NCBI GenBank assembly: GCA_038046485.1
Contig: JBBSWA010000074.1
Coordinates: 1-25,448 of the forward strand
Length of the DNA: 25,448 nt
Direction of reading: 5' to 3'
Source: JBBSWA01 sp038046485
GTDB lineage: Archaea; Nanobdellota; Nanobdellia; Woesearchaeales; SM23-78
Shown here: positions 21,150-25,448 of the stretch, piece by piece
Position numbering within the stretch: position 1 is the stretch's first letter
Layout: each line of letters opens with the position of its first letter
Position numbers and translations under genes: made by a program
The notes under the pieces: generated by a model
Database searches by the model: none
What the model was told of the DNA's origin: nothing
Seen by the model: only the letters and a program-made list of their open reading frames with translations

Positions 21150-22469
21150 ATGTTACGAACGCATACCTGTGGGGAATTAAGGGAGTCGGATGCTGGAAAA
21201 ACCATCACCCTATGCGGCTGGCTGGACACTTTACGAGTAGCTGGAAAGATCTCATTTATGTTGTTACGGGATAGAAATGGAATAACCCAAGTGTTCTTGG
21301 ATAAGGCATTAACCGAACAAGCACAGCATTGGAAAAAAGAGTCTGTGGTTTTGGTGGAAGGATTGGTGAACAAGCGCCCAGAGAATCAGGTAAAAAAAGA
21401 GATGGCCACAGGCGCAATTGAGCTAGGGGCCACGCGCATCGAGTTGGTGAATGCAGCAGAAACACCCCTTCCAATTGAAGTGCAAGAAGAAACAACGACG
21501 CAGATCGATAAGCGCTTAGATTATCGCTTTTTAGACATGCGCAGAGACAAGGTTAAAAATATTTTTAAGATTCGCTCAAAGATCTACAGTACCACTGTTC
21601 AATTCTTTGATCAAGAAGAGTTTGTAGCGATTCAAACACCCAAACTCACGGCTTCTGGCGTAGAATCCGGTGCAGAAGAGTTCAAGATTCCGTATTTTGG
21701 AAAGATGGCCTCCTTGGCACAGTCTCCTCAAGTATACAAGCAGATGTTTGTTGTATCTGGATTGGAAAAAGTGTATGAAATCGCTCCAATCTTTCGAGCA
21801 GAAAAATCCCACACGACCCGTCACCTCACCGAATTCATCGGCATTGACTTTGAGATGGGTTTCATCAAGGACGAACAGGACGTGATGGACTTAATCGAAA
21901 AATACGTTAAATTTTTACTAACCCACATGAAAGAGTCTTGCAAAGCAGAACTAACTGAATTAGGCGTTACAATAGAAGTTCCAAAAGAAATCCCTCGTCT
22001 TTCGCTGATAGAAATGCGAAAGTGGTTGAAAGAAAAGGGTAAAATCATTCCTGAAGATGAAGACTTAGACGCAGAAGGAGAAAAATTAATTGGAGAATAT
22101 GTAAAGGAAAGGTACAATTCAGACTTTGTCTTCATGTTGGATTATCCTTGGGCAAAGCGTCCCTTCTACCACATGCGACCAGATAACAACAAGAACATCA
22201 CAAAATCATTTGATCTTTTGTATAAAGGCGTTGAAATTGGAACGGGCGCTCAAAGAGAACATCGCCTGGATGTTCTTGAAGTACAGTGCGCCGAAAAGGA
22301 TATTGACTTCAAAAAGATGGCGTTCTATCGAGATATCTTCCGGTATGGTTGCCCTCCTCATGGAGGCGTTGGTCTGGGTCTTGACCGCATCACGCAACAA
22401 ATGCTCAATCTAGAAAACGTTCGTGAGGCCATCTTACTCCCAAGAGATCCTGAACGATTAACTCCTTAA
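21150..22469 (+). CDS. aspS: Aspartyl-tRNA synthetase, archaeal type
   Basis: 439 residues, the archaeal length without the bacterial GAD insertion. The N-terminal OB fold (1-105: ITLCGWLDTLRVAGKISFMLLRDR in part) binds the anticodon. The class II core follows: motif 1 region with FLDMRRDKV, the flipping-loop region TASGVESGAEEF, motif 2 FRAEKSHTTRHLTEF and motif 3 GVGLGLDRITQQML. It charges tRNA-Asp; whether it also charges tRNA-Asn was not decided. TTTATAAA (21119-21126) lies 23 nt before the ATG, predicting a leaderless message. A regulator, a patatin-like and a phosphatase-like gene follow on the same strand within 13 nt or overlapping. Confidence 0.98.
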   Translation: MLRTHTCGELRESDAGKTITLCGWLDTLRVAGKISFMLLRDRNGITQVFLDKALTEQAQHWKKESVVLVEGLVNKRPENQVKKEMATGAIELGATRIELVNAAETPLPIEVQEETTTQIDKRLDYRFLDMRRDKVKNIFKIRSKIYSTTVQFFDQEEFVAIQTPKLTASGVESGAEEFKIPYFGKMASLAQSPQVYKQMFVVSGLEKVYEIAPIFRAEKSHTTRHLTEFIGIDFEMGFIKDEQDVMDLIEKYVKFLLTHMKESCKAELTELGVTIEVPKEIPRLSLIEMRKWLKEKGKIIPEDEDLDAEGEKLIGEYVKERYNSDFVFMLDYPWAKRPFYHMRPDNNKNITKSFDLLYKGVEIGTGAQREHRLDVLEVQCAEKDIDFKKMAFYRDIFRYGCPPHGGVGLGLDRITQQMLNLENVREAILLPRDPERLTP

Positions 22470-22482
22470 TATCCTATAGATC

Positions 22483-22797
22483 ATGACGCGCCGTCAAGAA
22501 ATGATGGAGATGTTATTGCAGCATGAAATCTCTGCCCAGGAATTCTGCTATATGTACAAGACCGAGATGTGGAAGGTCCTAGAGGAATTAGACCACATCA
22601 AACGCATCGTCCCCCACCACAAAAAACGCCTTGTCATGAACCCACCTATATGCAAAGCCTGTGGATTCATATTCAAAGAGCACAGCAAGGTAAAGAACCC
22701 TTCGAAGTGTCCAAACTGCCATCATGAACGTATCCAAGCGCCAGCATTCAAAATCATCGATATCCATATAAACAAAAAGGGGAAAAACAATCCATGA
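22483..22797 (+). CDS. Predicted transcriptional regulator with winged helix and zinc ribbon (COG3357 type)
   Basis: 104 residues. Residues 1-45 form an HTH (RRQEMMEMLLQHEISAQEF, then VLEELDHIKRI), and C57-x2-C60 with C76-x2-C79 make a zinc ribbon (ICKACGF, KCPNCHHE). This order is characteristic of a small archaeal family predicted to regulate transcription. It starts 13 nt after AspRS and its stop overlaps the next start by 4 nt (ATGA), so it belongs to the same operon. The target is unknown. Confidence 0.85.
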   Translation: MTRRQEMMEMLLQHEISAQEFCYMYKTEMWKVLEELDHIKRIVPHHKKRLVMNPPICKACGFIFKEHSKVKNPSKCPNCHHERIQAPAFKIIDIHINKKGKNNP

Positions 22798-23615
22798 AAC
22801 GAGCCCTCATTCTTTCAGGAGGGGGAATGTCCTGCAGCTATGCAGTAGGAGTCCTCTCAGCTTTGATAAAAGAATATAAGTTAACTTCCCCGGAACTGAT
22901 CATTGCGGGATCGGGTAATTCAGGCATAGCCGCCTATTATGTGGCGAATCAATACCCTCAAATGATACGGGTATGGACCAGTACAATCGTAACAAAGAAG
23001 TTCATTAACTATCTACGATTCTGGAAGATCGTGGATGTGGATTATTTAATTGATTGGATTTTTAAAAAAGAGATGCCTTTGAATATAAAAAAAGTTCGAA
23101 ATTCAAAAACACTTCTTTTATTACCAGTAACAAACTATGATACAGGAAAGGTCGAATACCTATCCAACAAATCTCAAGTGGATTTATTAGAAGCTTTGCG
23201 CGCAGCAGAAGCCGTCCCGATTGTATACAGAAAGATAATTGAAATCATGGGTAAGAGGTATGTAGATACCAAGTTATCTGCAGATCCCCACATCGGCATC
23301 CTAAAAGCCTTGGAATTGGGAGCAACACAATTAATTGTAATCGACTGCCGAAACCCCAGTCGATGGGTATATTATTGTTTTAGAACCTGGCTAGCCTATC
23401 AAAGCAAGAAGTTTAAAAAAAATTATTTTGCCAAGTTCAAACGCATACAATCCATTAAAATCCCAAAGAAAGTCAAAATGGTGGTGTTAAAACCTAAAAA
23501 ATTAAAGACAAGCATATTCTGTCAAAATCTTATTTTATTAAATGAAATGATCTCTCAAGGATATGAAGACGTTTGTCAGAACAATGAACTAAAACAACTA
23601 CTAAGACCAAAATGA
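22794..23615 (+). CDS. Patatin-like phospholipase family protein with variant active-site motifs
   Basis: 273 residues. The oxyanion-hole loop LSGGGMSCSYAVGVL (7-21) and the layout match patatins, but the nucleophile elbow reads GSGNSGIAA (39-47) instead of G-x-S-x-G, and the Asp dyad segment reads YVDTK (156-160, D158) instead of D-G-G/A. The likely dyad is S43-D158. The middle (EALRAAEAVPIVYRKI) is the usual patatin substrate-pocket helix. The C-terminus (200-273) is very basic, suited to membrane surfaces. It may be a lipid acyl hydrolase or an altered relative. It overlaps its neighbours on both sides by ATGA, so translation is coupled. Confidence 0.82.
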   Translation: MKRALILSGGGMSCSYAVGVLSALIKEYKLTSPELIIAGSGNSGIAAYYVANQYPQMIRVWTSTIVTKKFINYLRFWKIVDVDYLIDWIFKKEMPLNIKKVRNSKTLLLLPVTNYDTGKVEYLSNKSQVDLLEALRAAEAVPIVYRKIIEIMGKRYVDTKLSADPHIGILKALELGATQLIVIDCRNPSRWVYYCFRTWLAYQSKKFKKNYFAKFKRIQSIKIPKKVKMVVLKPKKLKTSIFCQNLILLNEMISQGYEDVCQNNELKQLLRPK

Positions 23616-23959
23616 ACTCCCTCTTCATCTGCACGAATAATGAAATTCGCAGTCCCACGGCCGAGCGAGTATTTAAAGAAATACTCAAGGAAAGAAAGCT
23701 TTCAGGCAAAGTAAAGTCGGCGGGCGTCGCGCCCGACGCTCCGAACCGAATTACGTATGATTTACTCCAATGGGCAAACAAGATCTTCTGCATGGAAGAA
23801 GAGCACAAACTCTACATCCTCTATCTATATCCTGAATTGGAGAAGAAAGTTGTGGTGTTGAACATTCTAGATATCTATCCTAAGAACGATCCAGAGTTAG
23901 TAAGGGTTTTAAAGAGTAAGCTAAAGGAATATGTACAAAGCAATCAGCAATCTTTATAA
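23612..23959 (+). CDS. Low-molecular-weight tyrosine phosphatase-like protein (COG4551 type)
   Basis: 115 residues, shorter than standard LMW-PTPs. The P-loop is LFICTNNEIRSPTAE (4-18), with nucleophile C7 and R13 in C-x5-R-S. KSAGV (35-39) and the late LDIYPKNDPEL (86-96) with D87 as possible general acid fit COG4551, predicted protein tyrosine phosphatases. It starts at ATGA on the patatin-like stop. Codons around 23716-23739 are unusually GC-rich. Substrate unknown; it is the last gene of the AspRS operon. Confidence 0.83.
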   Translation: MNSLFICTNNEIRSPTAERVFKEILKERKLSGKVKSAGVAPDAPNRITYDLLQWANKIFCMEEEHKLYILYLYPELEKKVVVLNILDIYPKNDPELVRVLKSKLKEYVQSNQQSL

Positions 23960-24047
23960 ACCCCTCCCGTTTCTCAAGCTTAAAGCCCGAGTGAAGAGCG
24001 TATAGGGTTGATTCAATTCTAAGCTCTTTTTACCTCGGATATATACA

Positions 24048-24608
24048 ATGGCAAAAGAAAAAGCATATCCGGAAGACGCTCATTTAAAGCCTAAGGTTGC
24101 TCCTCAAAAGCAAGCCCCTGCTGCTCCAAGGAATACTGATCCTAATTTTAAGTACTTAGTTCGTATTGGAAATACAGACTGTGATGGAAATAAGCAGTTA
24201 GTCTATGCGATGCGTAAGGTTAAGGGCGTGAGTTATGCAATGGCCCATGCCATTTGTCAAGTTACAAATGTACTTCCTTCTCAAAAAGCAGGGTATGCGA
24301 AAGATGCCGATGTTCAAAAAATAGAGACGGCATTGAAAGATCCCTTGCATCATGGCATTCCCGAATGGATGGTAAATCGCCGAAGGGATTTCGAAACAGG
24401 ACAAACTTCTCATTTATTAAGCGGTGAATTGGAATTTGCCGTTGAAACTGACATTCGTCGTATGAAAAAGAATAAGAGTTACAAAGGTCTTAGACATGCT
24501 TGGGGCCAGCCCGTGCGTGGTCAGAGAACCAAGTCCAACTTTAGAAGGAACAAGGGTAAGGGTATGGGCGTAAAAAAGAAAGTAAACGCTAGCGCGGGGA
24601 GAGTATAA
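24048..24608 (+). CDS. rps13: 30S ribosomal protein S13
   Basis: 186 residues. The conserved core starts at FKYLVRIGNTDCDGNKQLVYA (about 34) and includes the helix-hairpin-helix region and the basic C-terminal tail (GLRHAWGQPVRGQRTKSNFRRN). Archaeal S13 is usually about 150 residues; here an extra N-terminal segment of about 32 residues is rich in Lys, Pro and Ala. No internal Met precedes the core, so the extension appears real. It contacts the 50S subunit and tRNA in the P site. S4 follows with a 1-nt overlap (TAATG). The promoter is not clear; TTTATAAA near 23955-23962 would give a leader of about 70 nt. Confidence 0.97.
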   Translation: MAKEKAYPEDAHLKPKVAPQKQAPAAPRNTDPNFKYLVRIGNTDCDGNKQLVYAMRKVKGVSYAMAHAICQVTNVLPSQKAGYAKDADVQKIETALKDPLHHGIPEWMVNRRRDFETGQTSHLLSGELEFAVETDIRRMKKNKSYKGLRHAWGQPVRGQRTKSNFRRNKGKGMGVKKKVNASAGRV

Positions 24609-25225
24609 TGGGAGATCCAAGACGCTTTCGTAAAAAGTACAGCACACCGAGTCATCCGTGGCAGATGGTAAGAATTGAAGAAGAGACTCAGTTAAAAAAG
24701 GACTTCGGCATTCCTACCAATACAGAAATCTGGAAAATGGTCTCCAAGTTAAAGGACTTTAAGGACCGCGTAAAAAAGCTTGTGCCTCGTATCGATAAGC
24801 AAGCTGAAATCGAAAAGACACAGTTGCTCGCAAAATTACAATCACTATCTTTATTACAAACAGGCGAAGGCTTGGACAAAGTCTTAAGCCTTACGTTAAA
24901 GAACATCATGGATCGTAGATTACAAAGTCTGTTGGTAAAAAAGGGTCTTGCACGCACCATGAAGCAAGCAAGACAAATGGTCACGCATGAACATGTCTTA
25001 GTAGGTAATAAGAAGATCACTGCCCCTTCCTATCTAGTAGACATTGCAGAGGAAGGTTCCATTAATTTTCACACAACCAGTCCATTTGTGGATGGTATGC
25101 ATCCAGAGCGAAATGTGGTAAAGAAAGAAAAAGCAGAGGAAAAAGTGGAAAAGAAAGAAGAAGAAACCCTTGCTTACAAACCCGAGGAAATTGTGGATCC
25201 TGAAACGCAGGTGAAGGCCGCATGA
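24608..25225 (+). CDS. rps4: 30S ribosomal protein S4 (archaeal)
   Basis: 205 residues. It starts MGDPRRFRKKYSTPSHPW, the archaeal/eukaryotic (uS4/S9e) opening. The S4 RNA-binding domain is at about 95-155 (RRLQSLLVKKGLARTMKQA, then HEHVLVGNKKI). The C-terminus (about 165-205) is a Lys/Glu-rich tail. It binds 16S rRNA early in assembly. It is translationally coupled to S13 (1-nt overlap, GGGGAG just upstream) and to S11 (ATGA). Confidence 0.98.
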   Translation: MGDPRRFRKKYSTPSHPWQMVRIEEETQLKKDFGIPTNTEIWKMVSKLKDFKDRVKKLVPRIDKQAEIEKTQLLAKLQSLSLLQTGEGLDKVLSLTLKNIMDRRLQSLLVKKGLARTMKQARQMVTHEHVLVGNKKITAPSYLVDIAEEGSINFHTTSPFVDGMHPERNVVKKEKAEEKVEKKEEETLAYKPEEIVDPETQVKAA

Positions 25226-25448
25226 ACGAAGACATCCGCTGGGGAATTTGCCATATCTACGCATCCTACAACGATACCATCATCCATGTAACCGACATTA
25301 CCGGTACAGAGACCTTAGCTCTTTCTTCAGGAGGTCAAGTAGTAAAGGCCGATCGATTGGAAAGCAGTCCAACAGCCGCCATGATGGCAGCTAAACGGGT
25401 TGCAGAAAGCACAATGGAAAAGGGTATTCAGGGTTTGCACATCAAGAT
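25222..25448 (+). CDS. rps11: 30S ribosomal protein S11, 5' part
   Basis: The first 75 codons are present and the gene runs off the window edge. The sequence MNEDIRWGICHIYASYNDT, then VTDITGTET and SGGQVVKADRLESSPTAAMMAA is standard archaeal uS11. The start overlaps the S4 stop by ATGA. In archaea the next gene is normally the RNA polymerase subunit RpoD, which lies outside this window. Confidence 0.97.
   Translation, partial: MNEDIRWGICHIYASYNDTIIHVTDITGTETLALSSGGQVVKADRLESSPTAAMMAAKRVAESTMEKGIQGLHIK

Overview
The window looks like chromosomal DNA of a small-genome archaeon, most likely of the DPANN type. The archaeal signatures are: ribosomal proteins in the order S13-S4-S11, archaeal-type AspRS, NAC with a UBA tail, Sec61-beta, an AbrB-PhoU fusion, an RNase P RNA, TrmI, an intron-bearing tRNA-Arg, and TATA boxes 19-24 nt before most start codons. 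Assignment to a named phylum is inference. The sequence contains one scaffold gap (10 N at 7412-7421).

Layout. 1-2177: an AT-rich nuclease-helicase gene (DUF2075 type) between IS21-like inverted ends, probably a mobile defence cassette. 2178-2439: no gene recognised. 2440-6979 (minus): a tightly packed operon of two GT-C/STT3-like membrane proteins, a GT2 glycosyltransferase and, 4 nt downstream, a DUF4258/DUF2283 toxin-antitoxin pair. 7061-7728: a second GT2 gene, split only by the assembly gap. 7717-9744: NAC, a small exported protein, Sec61-beta, a transglutaminase-like protein and the RNase P RNA. 9831-12735: a pilin-like protein, a coiled-coil lipoprotein, an IMPase-family phosphatase and an exported protein. 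12776-17067: two large divergent genes, one receiver-like plus helical, the other carrying a remote kinase-like segment. 17060-19485: an AbrB-PhoU regulator with a cluster of operator-like half-sites, a membrane-anchored protein, a 58-residue membrane protein and a repeat-rich non-coding stretch. 19486-21060: TrmI, tRNA-Cys, tRNA-Arg with two non-canonical insertions, and a small membrane protein. 21150-23959: AspRS, a wHTH/zinc-ribbon regulator, a patatin-like protein and a LMW-PTP-like protein in one operon. 24048-25448: S13, S4 and a partial S11.

Genes that lead transcription units mostly appear leaderless: the TATA box sits 19-24 nt before the ATG. Downstream cistrons rely on ATGA or TAATG overlaps or on a Shine-Dalgarno site. 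The most interesting items are the mobile nuclease-helicase cassette, the tRNA-Arg with a T-loop insertion, the receiver/kinase-like divergent pair, the TATAAGG half-site cluster, the structured repeats at 19273-19459, and the single TATA box shared by two divergent genes.
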